A stretch of 19,203 nt of DNA from Parachlamydiaceae bacterium. Its GTDB lineage: Bacteria > Chlamydiota > Chlamydiia > Chlamydiales > Parachlamydiaceae. The notes under the pieces were generated by a model that saw only the letters and a list, made by a program, of their open reading frames with translations, was not told the DNA's origin and searched no databases. How positions within the stretch are numbered: the first letter of the stretch is position 1; every line of letters starts with the position of its first letter. The position numbers and the translations under genes are program-made. Of this stretch, positions 1-7,262 are shown piece after piece. The stretch is taken from positions 1 to 19,203 of the forward strand of contig JACDGH010000016.1 in the NCBI GenBank assembly GCA_013815395.1, written 5' to 3'.

Positions 1-501
1 TTAAGCTCTAATAAATCCGCCGCCGGGTCTACCTGTGTGAGGAGGTATCTGTTGTGGGGTAGTAGATTTCGTATTGTCGTCGCGACCTTCGCATATTTCA
101 GCACAAATCTTACGCCATTTTTCTACTGTCTCAACATAGAGAGGAGCGAAAGCTCTTAAAGCAGCAGGGACAGCATGTTCCATATCAATGGTGCAGTGAA
201 TAAGGATTAATTCCTCTTTTACTGCAACGCCAACGCCACCACCAGCCATTTGTCCACCAAGCATAGATCCCTCTAGAAGACGCTCGTATAAGCGCAATTT
301 GACTTTATCTTCGCGAGGCAAGCCATCGAGTAGTGGAGAGTAAAGGTAAAGACGTTTAGAGTTTGGCTCATAGGTAAGATGAAGAGAAAATTCATCATCG
401 ATTCCCAATATACACGTATTGTTTTCGTCGAATTCCAATCCCTCAAGGCCGAGTTCTTTACCAAACTCCTTCAGGTTCTCTTTCGCATTTTCAAAAGACA
501 T
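1..501 (-). CDS. slc1: Type III secretion chaperone, CesT/SycE family (Slc1-like)
   Basis: A complete 166-residue acidic protein. Size and sequence fit a class I type III secretion chaperone of the CesT/SycE fold, which works as a cytosolic dimer that binds the N-terminal region of effectors and delivers them to the secretion ATPase. The region around residues 38-95 (strands, then a Leu/Arg-rich helix and a Gly-rich turn) and the segment near residues 115-135 are typical of the family. In Chlamydia, Slc1 (CT043) serves early effectors such as Tarp and lies beside glgX; the same neighbour is seen here, which is the main reason for the name. The start is well supported: a perfect AGGAGG lies six bases upstream of the ATG. 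The last 25 or so residues are Pro/Gly/Thr-rich and probably disordered. The gene is transcribed away from glgX. The client effectors cannot be read from the sequence. Confidence 0.82.
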   Translation of the reverse strand: MSFENAKENLKEFGKELGLEGLEFDENNTCILGIDDEFSLHLTYEPNSKRLYLYSPLLDGLPREDKVKLRLYERLLEGSMLGGQMAGGGVGVAVKEELILIHCTIDMEHAVPAALRAFAPLYVETVEKWRKICAEICEGRDDNTKSTTPQQIPPHTGRPGGGFIRA

Positions 502-507
502 ATCTAA

Positions 508-513
508 CCTCCT
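508..513 (-). promoter_or_regulatory. Consensus ribosome binding site of the slc1-like gene
   Basis: The minus strand reads AGGAGG with six bases to the ATG at 501. This is one of the strongest Shine-Dalgarno matches in the window and fixes the start of the chaperone gene. Confidence 0.8.
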
Positions 514-528
514 AAAGGTTATTTGTAG

Positions 529-554
529 TGGCGCGCGTAACGCCAGTTTTTTTT
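529..554 (+). terminator. Small hairpin plus T-run between the divergent slc1-like gene and glgX
   Basis: On the plus strand a 5-bp stem (529-533 with 541-545, TGGCG/CGCCA) with a 7-base loop is followed after one G by eight T residues (547-554), the form of a weak intrinsic terminator. No plus-strand gene ends here, so it would stop antisense transcription from the chaperone region. On the minus strand it would instead be a hairpin in the chaperone leader. I saw no convincing -35/-10 pair for either gene in the rest of 502-758. Confidence 0.3.
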
Positions 555-758
555 ATACTCAAAACGATGATTCAATACTACCAATAAAGGCAGACGAGAT
601 CAACATAAATAGTTAAGGTTAAAATGCAGTATCGCACTTTAAAAGTAAACACTCATTTTTTTTATGTTAAGACTAGTCATGACTTTTCAGAATTCGTGCA
701 TACAAATACCTTTTTTGCTACATATGTATTATTTACTATTCCTCAGTGGAGTCACTAC

Positions 759-2834
759 ATGAATCAATTCTCCCACCTATCAATTTCAAAAGGATCACCC
801 TTTCCCTTAGGGATTTCAAAGCTGGAAGAAGGAATTAACTTTTCATTGACATCAAGATCTGCTGTAGAAGTTATCTTGTGTTTATTTGATCGTATAAGCC
901 AGCAAAAAATGATCGAAATACCATTGTCTGAAAAAGAAAATAAGACAGGTGATATTTGGCATATTTTGATTCATCAATTACCAGATAATCTAGGCTATGC
1001 TTATAGAATATGTGGTAAAGAGAAGAAAAATATAACTAACGAGTCGGTATATCAACCTCTCAATGATCCTTATGCAAAGTTGATGGCAACAAGGTCAAGT
1101 TGGGGAAATCCTCACCAATCTTTAATTGGAGAGGAAGACGCTAATTTGCATGTTTATTTACCGATTGGAGATGTGTATTTTGCAGAAGCCTTTGATTGGG
1201 AAGGTGATATTAGACCTAACATACCGCTAAATCAAATGATTATTTATGAGATGCATGTGAGGGGGTTTACTCAAGATGAATCGAGTCACGTCAAACATCC
1301 CGGAACATTTCTCGGTGTTATTGAAAAGATTCCTCATCTGCTTGAGCTGGGAATAAATGCAGTTGAATTAATGCCGATACAAGAATTTGATGAATTGGAA
1401 TATCGGCGCACTTTTCCGCTAGCGAACAAACGATATTTTAACTATTGGGGATATTCAACGGTCAATTTTTTTTCTCCAATGAATCGATATGCTACGACCA
1501 ATTTGGAAGGCGCTGCTATTGTTGAGTTTAAAATGATGGTAAAGGAATTGCATCGTCATAAAATTGAAGTCATATTAGATGTGGTTTTTAATCATACAGC
1601 AGAAGGTGGTATTGATGGTGTAGTGCTTTCCTTTAAGGGCATTGATAATGCCATCTTTTACATGTTGGATGAAGTTGGCAATTATTTCAACTTTAGTGGT
1701 TGTGGCAACTCTTTCAATGCTAATCAACAGGATGTATTGCCATTTATTGTGTCATGCCTGCGTTATTGGGTGGTTGATATGCATGTGGACGGCTTTCGTT
1801 TTGATTTAGCTTCTGCGTTGACTAGAAATAATGATGGGATGCCAATGCTTAATCCCCCTTTAATTGCAGCGATAACTGCAGATCCTTTGCTTGCAAACAC
1901 CAAATTAATTGCTGAGCCCTGGGATGCACATGGATTATATCAAGTAGGAGCCTTTTATCCTGAGTCTAAACGCTGGCAAGAGTGGAACGGGAAATATCGC
2001 GATAGCGTACGTCGTTTTATTAAAGGGAGTTACGGAGCGAATGGGGATTTTGCAATGCGTTTAAGTGGGTCTGAAGATCTTTACCACATACGAACGCCTT
2101 GCAACAGCATTAATTTTATTACAGCACATGATGGCTTTACCCTGTATGACCTAGTCTCTTATAATGAAAAACATAATATAAGCAATGGGGAAGAAAATCG
2201 CGATGGATCGAATGAAAATGATAGTTGGAATTGCGGCATCGAAGGGGAGACTTTAGACAAGAAGATTATGATCTTGCGAGACCGTCAAATGCGGAACTTT
2301 CATTTGGCCTTGATGGTGTCTCAAGGTGTTCCCATGCTATCAATGGGAGATGAATATTGTCATACAAAGGGGGGGAACAACAACACATGGTGTGAAGATA
2401 GCCCTATAAATTGGTTTTTATGGAAAAGGCTTCAGAGCGAAGAAGGATTTTACCGTTTTTATTGTAAGTTAATTCATTATCGAAAGAGAAGTCGGTTATT
2501 AATGCGGTCCACTTTTTTATTGAGCAGTGATGTCGATTGGCATGGGTTAGAGGCTTTCAAGCCCGATTGGAGTGGCGGTAGTCGTTTAGTCGCATTTACC
2601 TTAAGGGATCACTTGCACAATAATGATCTTTATATTGCTTTCAATGCGTTTGACTACACAATTAATTTGCATCTTCCCAGACCCCATTATGGAAAGCATT
2701 GGCATTGGGTTGTCAACACTGCAAATTGTTCGCCTTTAGATATTTATGAAAACAATTCTGGTCCAATTCTAGAAGATTTTGTTTATAAAATGTTACCTCA
2801 TTCTGCCATTATGCTTGAGGCTTGTTCAACTTGA
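759..2834 (+). CDS. glgX: Glycogen debranching enzyme GlgX (GH13 isoamylase type)
   Basis: A 691-residue alpha-amylase-superfamily protein that hydrolyses alpha-1,6 branches of glycogen or limit dextrins. An N-terminal CBM48-like beta domain (about residues 12-140) precedes a GH13 barrel. All four GH13 motifs are visible: DVVFNH (274-279), GFRFDLA with nucleophile D349, AEPWD with acid/base E386, and AHDGF with transition-state D458. A beta-sandwich C-terminal domain follows. I start at 759 because GGAG lies about eight bases upstream and homology-like sequence begins directly after; an in-frame ATG at 624 would add 45 unrelated-looking residues. glgX beside an Slc1-type chaperone and the spoIID-ruvB pair repeats the Chlamydia order. 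Chlamydial glycogen enzymes have been reported to carry type III secretion signals, so the N-terminus deserves attention. The gene converges on spoIID across a repeat element. Confidence 0.93.
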   Translation: MNQFSHLSISKGSPFPLGISKLEEGINFSLTSRSAVEVILCLFDRISQQKMIEIPLSEKENKTGDIWHILIHQLPDNLGYAYRICGKEKKNITNESVYQPLNDPYAKLMATRSSWGNPHQSLIGEEDANLHVYLPIGDVYFAEAFDWEGDIRPNIPLNQMIIYEMHVRGFTQDESSHVKHPGTFLGVIEKIPHLLELGINAVELMPIQEFDELEYRRTFPLANKRYFNYWGYSTVNFFSPMNRYATTNLEGAAIVEFKMMVKELHRHKIEVILDVVFNHTAEGGIDGVVLSFKGIDNAIFYMLDEVGNYFNFSGCGNSFNANQQDVLPFIVSCLRYWVVDMHVDGFRFDLASALTRNNDGMPMLNPPLIAAITADPLLANTKLIAEPWDAHGLYQVGAFYPESKRWQEWNGKYRDSVRRFIKGSYGANGDFAMRLSGSEDLYHIRTPCNSINFITAHDGFTLYDLVSYNEKHNISNGEENRDGSNENDSWNCGIEGETLDKKIMILRDRQMRNFHLALMVSQGVPMLSMGDEYCHTKGGNNNTWCEDSPINWFLWKRLQSEEGFYRFYCKLIHYRKRSRLLMRSTFLLSSDVDWHGLEAFKPDWSGGSRLVAFTLRDHLHNNDLYIAFNAFDYTINLHLPRPHYGKHWHWVVNTANCSPLDIYENNSGPILEDFVYKMLPHSAIMLEACST

Positions 2835-2865
2835 TATTGAGGCCTATTCAACTGGGTTCTGAGAT

Positions 2866-3018
2866 AAGGACATAAGGGACATAGAGGGCATAAGGGCATA
2901 ATACACTTTGTTCAAGAAAAGAGGCTTTTAAATAACACTTAAGTGTCCTTTGTCCTTTACGTCCCTTAAGTCCTTTACGTCCTTTACGTCCCTTATGTCC
3001 TTTATGACCTTTTGCCCC
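2866..3018. repeat. Inverted pair of 9-base tandem arrays, element A
   Basis: The left arm (2866-2900) holds about four units of the AAGGACATA type (AAGGACATA, AGGGACATA, GAGGGCATA and a shortened one). A 42-base centre follows, then a right arm (2943-3018) of about nine units in the opposite sense, of the type ACGTCCCTT or ATGTCCTTT, one of them shortened to seven bases. The arms are complementary, so either strand can fold into a long stem-loop. The right arm starts at a 12-base perfect palindrome (2935-2946, ACACTTAAGTGT). The element fills the space between the convergent stops of glgX (2834) and spoIID (3025), a place where a bidirectional terminator or mRNA 3'-end structure would sit. 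Confidence 0.85.
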
Positions 3019-3024
3019 TAAGAG

Positions 3025-3888
3025 TTAATTCAAGCTATGAATTAACTCAATTTTTGTGTCTGGAAAAGCTTTCGATAAAATTTGAGCAGCATTTTCACCT
3101 TTCTGAGCCAATTCTTTGACTTGAGACACAGAAAGTTGTGATACCACAGCTTGAGCCGCGCTCTTTGATTTGCCAGATTCTTTCCAGTCAGCTATAAACG
3201 GAGAGATTTGTCCATTTTGACTTGGTTTTGTTGTCATAACCATATAGCGCGTGGCTTGTAAAATTCGATCAATGCTATTTTGTTGTTTTTGCACTGCGTT
3301 GTTTTGATTTCTCATCTCACGGCCATCCGTGTTCCAAAAATCGGTTTTTGGATTTTCAGCTTCATAATACGCAGTTGTCCGTGCAGCAATAATCAAAGCT
3401 GCGAAAGCCTCTTCTGGCATCGGCTCACGGTATTGAGAGGCTATGAGAGTTGAAAGATAATCTTCAATATAGGATAAATTGACAACGCTAATTGCTCCTT
3501 CGACATCATAAACGTAAATAGATCCTTTGTATTCAGTGTCATTAATAAGCGTTGTAGTTGATTTATCATCAGGAATAATCACTAATTGATGGACTCCTGG
3601 AAATTCCTCTCCCCATTTGATTCCATCGCGCAAGGCTTGGATATACTGACGTTTTCCAACAAAGCGAGTACTAATATGCTCTTTAGTAAAGGGATCAAAA
3701 ATTTTATACTTTCCTTTAACTTCAAGAACAACTCCAGGCTCATCATGAACAATAAGCACTTTGATCATTGGTGGGGGAGTAGGTTTAGAATTTTGAAAGT
3801 AGCCCGAAACAGTGTCATACCATCCAGCTTGCAAAGAAGTAGAAAATGGCAGGAATGCTAGCATACATAAGAGAATTCTGACGATCAT
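3025..3888 (-). CDS. spoIID: Exported SpoIID-like peptidoglycan lytic protein
   Basis: A 287-residue protein. A hydrophobic N-terminal segment ends in SLQA (18-21), a signal peptidase I type site, so the mature protein should lie in the periplasm. Residues about 41-200 follow the SpoIID/LytB pattern: a strand-rich IKVLIVHDEPGVVLEV stretch, then KGSIYVYDVEGAISVVN, YIEDYL (140-145) and an AART helix (168-171). SpoIID proteins cleave glycan strands lacking stem peptides, and a chlamydial SpoIID has been reported to act at the division septum. At the place of the family's catalytic glutamate (PSEM motif) I read A-S-Q152-Y, that is glutamine; the alignment is by eye. The start is chosen for GGAG eight bases upstream; a longer reading frame to 3936 would bury the signal peptide. 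It lies 71 bases after ruvB. The C-terminal 60 residues (Ser/Ala/Gln-rich) are unassigned. Confidence 0.78.
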   Translation of the reverse strand: MIVRILLCMLAFLPFSTSLQAGWYDTVSGYFQNSKPTPPPMIKVLIVHDEPGVVLEVKGKYKIFDPFTKEHISTRFVGKRQYIQALRDGIKWGEEFPGVHQLVIIPDDKSTTTLINDTEYKGSIYVYDVEGAISVVNLSYIEDYLSTLIASQYREPMPEEAFAALIIAARTTAYYEAENPKTDFWNTDGREMRNQNNAVQKQQNSIDRILQATRYMVMTTKPSQNGQISPFIADWKESGKSKSAAQAVVSQLSVSQVKELAQKGENAAQILSKAFPDTKIELIHSLN

Positions 3889-3959
3889 AATTATTTCTCC
3901 GTAGATATTGAGTAGTGTAAAGTGCCACCTAGGCATAAGATTACAACTTTCTCATATTG

Positions 3960-4958
3960 TTAATGTTTATATGTGCGTCCTAAATGGTGATAGGCAAGCT
4001 CCGTAGCCTCGCGGCCGCGCGGTGTTCTTTTTAAGAAACCTTGCATAATCAGATAAGGTTCATAAACTTCTTCAAGGGTATTCCCTTCTTCCCCTACTGC
4101 CACAGCAATGGTATTTAAGCCCACCGGCCCACCATTATAGTGATCAATAAGAACTTCTAAAATTTTCTTATCCATCTCGTCAAGTCCTTTCTCATCAATG
4201 GCAAGCATATTGAGTGCGGAATTAACAACTTGTTTATCAATGATATTGGCAGCGCGCATTTGTGAAAAATCCCTCACCCAACGCAATAAATTAATGGCTA
4301 CACGGGGTGTGCCGCGAGATCTTCTAGCAACTTCCATGGCAGCTTCCATGTCAACGTTAATGTTGAGAATTCGTCCTGTGCGCTGCAAAATTTTGGCAAT
4401 AACATGGGGCTCATAGTAATCAAGACGGCAATTAAAGCCAAAGCGAGACCGTAAAGGTCCGGACAATAATCCTGCTCGTGTGGTTGCTCCAGCAAGTGTA
4501 AAGCGATTAAGCTTCACTTGTACACTACGTGCACTGGGTCCACTATCTATCATAATATCTAAGATGAAGTCTTCCATGGCCGGATACAAATATTCCTCGG
4601 CCATGCGATTAAGCCGATGAAGCTCGTCGATGAACAGAATATCGCCATGTTTCAGGTTTGTTAACACTCCGGCAAGGTCTCCTGGCTTTTCTATAACAGC
4701 GCCTGAAGTGATCACAATATTGGTTCCCATAGCTTTTGCAAGAATGTTAGCCAAAGTAGTTTTTCCAAGGCCTGGAGGGCCGCTGAAAAGGCAGTGTGCA
4801 AGAGGTTCTTGACGCAGTTTAGCTGCACCGATGAGCACTTCCAGGCGGTCGCGAATGTGATCTTGTCCTGAAAAATCCAGCAGAGACTGAGGTCTAAGGG
4901 GGATTTCGAAGGATTCATCACATTTGGTCAAAGATGATTCGATAAACGTTTTATTCAT
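3960..4958 (-). CDS. ruvB: Holliday junction branch migration helicase RuvB
   Basis: A 332-residue AAA+ ATPase, the motor of the RuvAB branch-migration complex acting on Holliday junctions during recombination and fork repair. The sequence shows Walker A GPPGLGKTT (60-68), Walker B LFIDELHR (108-115), sensor 1 GATTRAG (157-163), the arginine-finger region PLRSRFG (168-174), a sensor 2 segment RGTPRVAINLLRWVRD, and the C-terminal winged-helix DNA-binding domain with GGPVGLNTIA and the closing TPRGRE segment. Length is normal for the family. The ATG at 4958 has no clear Shine-Dalgarno sequence, but the upstream in-frame codons add nothing. It follows the Nudix gene by 64 bases and precedes spoIID, and could share their transcript. 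RuvA and RuvC are not in the window. Confidence 0.97.
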   Translation of the reverse strand: MNKTFIESSLTKCDESFEIPLRPQSLLDFSGQDHIRDRLEVLIGAAKLRQEPLAHCLFSGPPGLGKTTLANILAKAMGTNIVITSGAVIEKPGDLAGVLTNLKHGDILFIDELHRLNRMAEEYLYPAMEDFILDIMIDSGPSARSVQVKLNRFTLAGATTRAGLLSGPLRSRFGFNCRLDYYEPHVIAKILQRTGRILNINVDMEAAMEVARRSRGTPRVAINLLRWVRDFSQMRAANIIDKQVVNSALNMLAIDEKGLDEMDKKILEVLIDHYNGGPVGLNTIAVAVGEEGNTLEEVYEPYLIMQGFLKRTPRGREATELAYHHLGRTYKH

Positions 4959-5022
4959 ATTTTAATACAACTGGCTAAACTTATTTAACTGTATCAGTTT
5001 TTGCCTCATTTTCGATACATTT

Positions 5023-5538
5023 TTATTGTTTAAAATTAATTGGCATACCGAATCGTGAAAAAGCAAAACGCAAGACGAGGTAGGGGTGGCAGCAGAAGTA
5101 TTTGAATAAGTTGTAATAGTTTACCTGAGTAATGGGTTTAAAAATAATTTCATGAGAATTTGCCATCGCATCATTTAACCAATCGCGATGTACAAAGAAA
5201 AAGGGGATAGGTAAATGGGATAACTCAAAAAATGCCAGATCGCGTGTTTCGGCGCCAGTGGTTAAAGACCCTTCCTTCACCTGGCACTCATATACATACG
5301 TCAAATTAGCTAAGCGGTTAATGGGAGTATAGGTGGCTATATGACGTTGAATATTCACTGATAGTCCGGTTTCTTCAAACACTTCACGAATGGCAGCTTC
5401 TTGGGGTGTTTCTTCTGGATCTATGCCTCCGCCCGGCAAAACCCACATAGGCACATCGCGACGTTTTACAAGAAGTATCTGATCTTTTTGAGAATTGAAT
5501 ACGATGCCGATGACGCTTTTTTTGACACTTCGTTTCAT
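5023..5538 (-). CDS. Nudix hydrolase
   Basis: A 171-residue protein with a complete Nudix box: starting at the middle Gly of GGG it reads G-x5-E-x7-REVFEETGL, with the two Glu residues that bind the divalent metal. Nudix enzymes hydrolyse a nucleoside diphosphate linked to another group (oxidised dNTPs, ADP-ribose, nucleotide sugars, NADH); the substrate cannot be assigned here. The upstream segment KRRDVPMWVLPGG is typical of MutT/ADP-ribose-pyrophosphatase-like members. The C-terminal 30 residues are aromatic and Cys/Arg-rich and resemble nothing I know. The reading frame stays open upstream to 5667, but that part lies inside tRNA-Leu, so I use the ATG at 5538 (weak GTAGG upstream). It sits 20 bases after a hairpin downstream of tRNA-Leu and may be a read-through product of the tRNA promoter. 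Confidence 0.85.
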   Translation of the reverse strand: MKRSVKKSVIGIVFNSQKDQILLVKRRDVPMWVLPGGGIDPEETPQEAAIREVFEETGLSVNIQRHIATYTPINRLANLTYVYECQVKEGSLTTGAETRDLAFFELSHLPIPFFFVHRDWLNDAMANSHEIIFKPITQVNYYNLFKYFCCHPYLVLRFAFSRFGMPINFKQ

Positions 5539-5557
5539 GATGCCTACAAATGATAAA

Positions 5558-5583
5558 GGACACTTCCCTTGCGAGAAGTGTCC
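5558..5583 (-). terminator. Hairpin after tRNA-Leu
   Basis: A 9-bp perfect stem (5558-5566 with 5575-5583, GGACACTTC/GAAGTGTCC) with an 8-base loop. On the minus strand it is preceded by T8, next to the tRNA 3' end, and followed by TTTATCATT, a poor T-tract. It probably limits or processes the tRNA transcript and may let some transcription reach the Nudix gene, whose ATG is 20 bases further on. Confidence 0.55.
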
Positions 5584-5591
5584 AAAAAAAA

Positions 5592-5673
<82 letters not shown>

Positions 5674-5690
5674 TTGTGATTATGGTGGTT

Positions 5691-5719
5691 AGCATATATT
5701 GTTCAGGCCTTTTCGTCAA
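5691..5719 (-). promoter_or_regulatory. Sigma-70 type promoter of tRNA-Leu
   Basis: On the minus strand TTGACG (5714-5719) and TATGCT (5691-5696) are separated by exactly 17 bases. The -10 box ends 18 bases before the tRNA 5' end, a normal distance for a short 5' leader. It is the best promoter match in the window. Confidence 0.75.
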
Positions 5720-5763
5720 TAGAAGAAATACATAAATTATAAAAAAATGGGATTAAAAAAAAA

Positions 5764-6498
5764 CTAGCTTAAAAGGCCTTTTTTTATAAGAGGAGAATTT
5801 TCTTTAATAAACAAAATATCAACCTCGTTCAATTCCTGGCTCCTAAGGTAATGTAACTCTAAAATATCAATCATTCGGTATCCTAAAGTATTCATCAGCG
5901 TGATAATTTCGTATATTAATGGAGCATCCTTATTGTATTCCAATATTTTTGTTTCTAAGATGATCACTTCTGCATGCTTAACAATGTCTGGACTTCCTTT
6001 AATAATAAGCTTTTCAGCACCTTGTACGTCCATTTTGATCAAATCGGGCAAGGGTAATTTATTATCTAATACAATTTTTTCTAAAGTAGTCATTTGAACT
6101 TGCTTGGCAACACATCTTCCTTCGCAATAATATTGGGTTTGCTCTTTTAAGAGGCTGTCCCCAGTACTATTATTAGAGTAAAAAGTAGCCTTGTCCTCAC
6201 GATCCCCAAGCGCAGCAATAAAGAATGGAAAAGATAATCTTTTTAGATACGATTCATTATTATCATTGGCTTCAAACAGGAAAAAATTAGCCTTCGGGAA
6301 CACCGGCTGCATCTCTAAACTCCACATACCTCTAAATGCTCCAATATCATAGATGACTTGAGGATTAAATCCTTTTTTCTTTAGGAGTTCAAGTCTGGCT
6401 GGGTGGGTCATTCCGGGTGGGTTTTCAATAGCATTGCATGATGTTAGAAACGAAAAGATTGCCACTAAAAAAAGGGAGCATTTTATAGTCAGTTTCAT
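5764..6498 (-). CDS. FkbM-family methyltransferase with lipoprotein signal
   Basis: A 244-residue protein of the FkbM type, S-adenosylmethionine-dependent enzymes that usually O-methylate sugars or polyketides. Visible motifs are motif I DIGAFRG (51-57), the acidic FEAN loop (75-78) expected to bind the SAM ribose, and IKMDVQGAE (154-162) followed by VIILETKIL. Oddly, the protein begins with a classical export signal: MKLTIK, a hydrophobic stretch, and the lipobox L-T-S-C (18-21), so it should be lipidated at C21 and anchored in a membrane outside the cytoplasm. Residues before motif I (PPGMTHPARLELLKKKGF) are normal for the family, so the catalytic domain looks whole. A weak purine run, AAGAG, lies upstream of the ATG. 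No operon partner is adjacent: tRNA-Leu is downstream and nth is upstream, 140 bases away. The acceptor is unknown. Confidence 0.82.
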   Translation of the reverse strand: MKLTIKCSLFLVAIFSFLTSCNAIENPPGMTHPARLELLKKKGFNPQVIYDIGAFRGMWSLEMQPVFPKANFFLFEANDNNESYLKRLSFPFFIAALGDREDKATFYSNNSTGDSLLKEQTQYYCEGRCVAKQVQMTTLEKIVLDNKLPLPDLIKMDVQGAEKLIIKGSPDIVKHAEVIILETKILEYNKDAPLIYEIITLMNTLGYRMIDILELHYLRSQELNEVDILFIKENSPLIKKGLLS

Positions 6499-6549
6499 GG
6501 TTTTCTCTTAGATAAAGGTGTTGATCGGGATGAAAATTCTTGCTTCAGC

Positions 6550-6578
6550 ACCATACTTTAACCCATATAAAAGTACAA
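6550..6578 (-). promoter_or_regulatory. Possible promoter of the FkbM gene
   Basis: On the minus strand TTGTAC (6573-6578) and TATGGT (6550-6555) are spaced by 17 bases. The boxes are only partial matches. It lies in the otherwise featureless 140-base gap between nth and the FkbM gene, about 50 bases upstream of the ATG. Confidence 0.35.
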
Positions 6579-6638
6579 CTCTGATTTTAAAATTTTTATA
6601 ATGCTTGAGGTTGCTGGCAACTTTATAGATTTTAATTA

Positions 6639-7262
6639 TTACAGGGGCTTAATCCACGAACAGATTGGGCAATTGGCAATTGTATGTTTTCGTGCCGGGC
6701 AGAATTCCCTAGCAAAATAGATGATCTGCAAATGCAATTTATTCCAGCTATGCCTTGGGAAAATGCGCTTTAAGTCCGCCTCTGTTTTCTCAACATTTTT
6801 ACCAGAAGAAAGACCCCATCTATTAGCGCAGCGATGGATATGAGTGTCAACCGGAAAGGCTTCTTTACCAAAGGCCTGGATCATCACTACCGAAGCGGTT
6901 TTGTGACCTACTCCTGGTAAAGCTTCCAGCTCCTCAAAAGTTTGCGGGACTTTTCCTCCGTGATTTTCAATCAGCTGTTTGGAGAGCTCCCAGATTGCGC
7001 GGGATTTTCGTGGACCAAGCCCGCATGGTCGGATGATCTCTTCGATGCAGCAAGGTTCTAGCAGGGTCATTTGTTCAGGGGTATGTGCTAATTTAAATAA
7101 TAGGGGAGTGATAGTATTGACTCGCGCATCGGTGCATTGCGCAGAAAGTAGAACAGCAATTAATAGCGTATAAGCATCCTGGTGGTGCAAAGGAATGGAT
7201 GGGGCAGGATATAAATCTTCCAAAATCAGGCGGATTTTCTCTGCTTTTTCCTTTTTATTCAT
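6639..7262 (-). CDS. nth: Endonuclease III (DNA glycosylase/AP lyase)
   Basis: A 207-residue protein that removes oxidised pyrimidines and cuts at the abasic site in base excision repair. The helix-hairpin-helix LPGVGHKTA (115-123) carries the Schiff-base lysine K121, and VDTH carries the catalytic aspartate D139; both are at almost the same residue numbers as K120 and D138 of the E. coli enzyme. Only three cysteines are seen where the four-Cys 4Fe-4S loop should be: C188, C198 and C201, after which the protein ends in SWIKPL. The spacing (9 residues, then 2) also differs from the usual C-x6-C-x2-C-x5-C. The ATG at 7262 overlaps the mnmE stop by one base (TAATG), which suggests translational coupling; GGAAAG lies two bases before the stop/start. 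A TTG five codons upstream is less likely. mnmE-nth order is as in Chlamydia. Confidence 0.95.
   Translation of the reverse strand: MNKKEKAEKIRLILEDLYPAPSIPLHHQDAYTLLIAVLLSAQCTDARVNTITPLLFKLAHTPEQMTLLEPCCIEEIIRPCGLGPRKSRAIWELSKQLIENHGGKVPQTFEELEALPGVGHKTASVVMIQAFGKEAFPVDTHIHRCANRWGLSSGKNVEKTEADLKRIFPRHSWNKLHLQIIYFAREFCPARKHTIANCPICSWIKPL

Noticed and set aside
624..758. 45-residue N-terminal extension of GlgX from the ATG at 624
   Set aside because: The added residues look unlike the family, and a GGAG site precedes the ATG at 759. It is kept only as a point to check for a secretion signal.
5747..5780. Terminator at the end of the FkbM gene (T-run after a GGCC-centred palindrome)
   Set aside because: AAAAGGCCTTTT has no loop, and the longer pairing is poor; a T-run alone is not enough.
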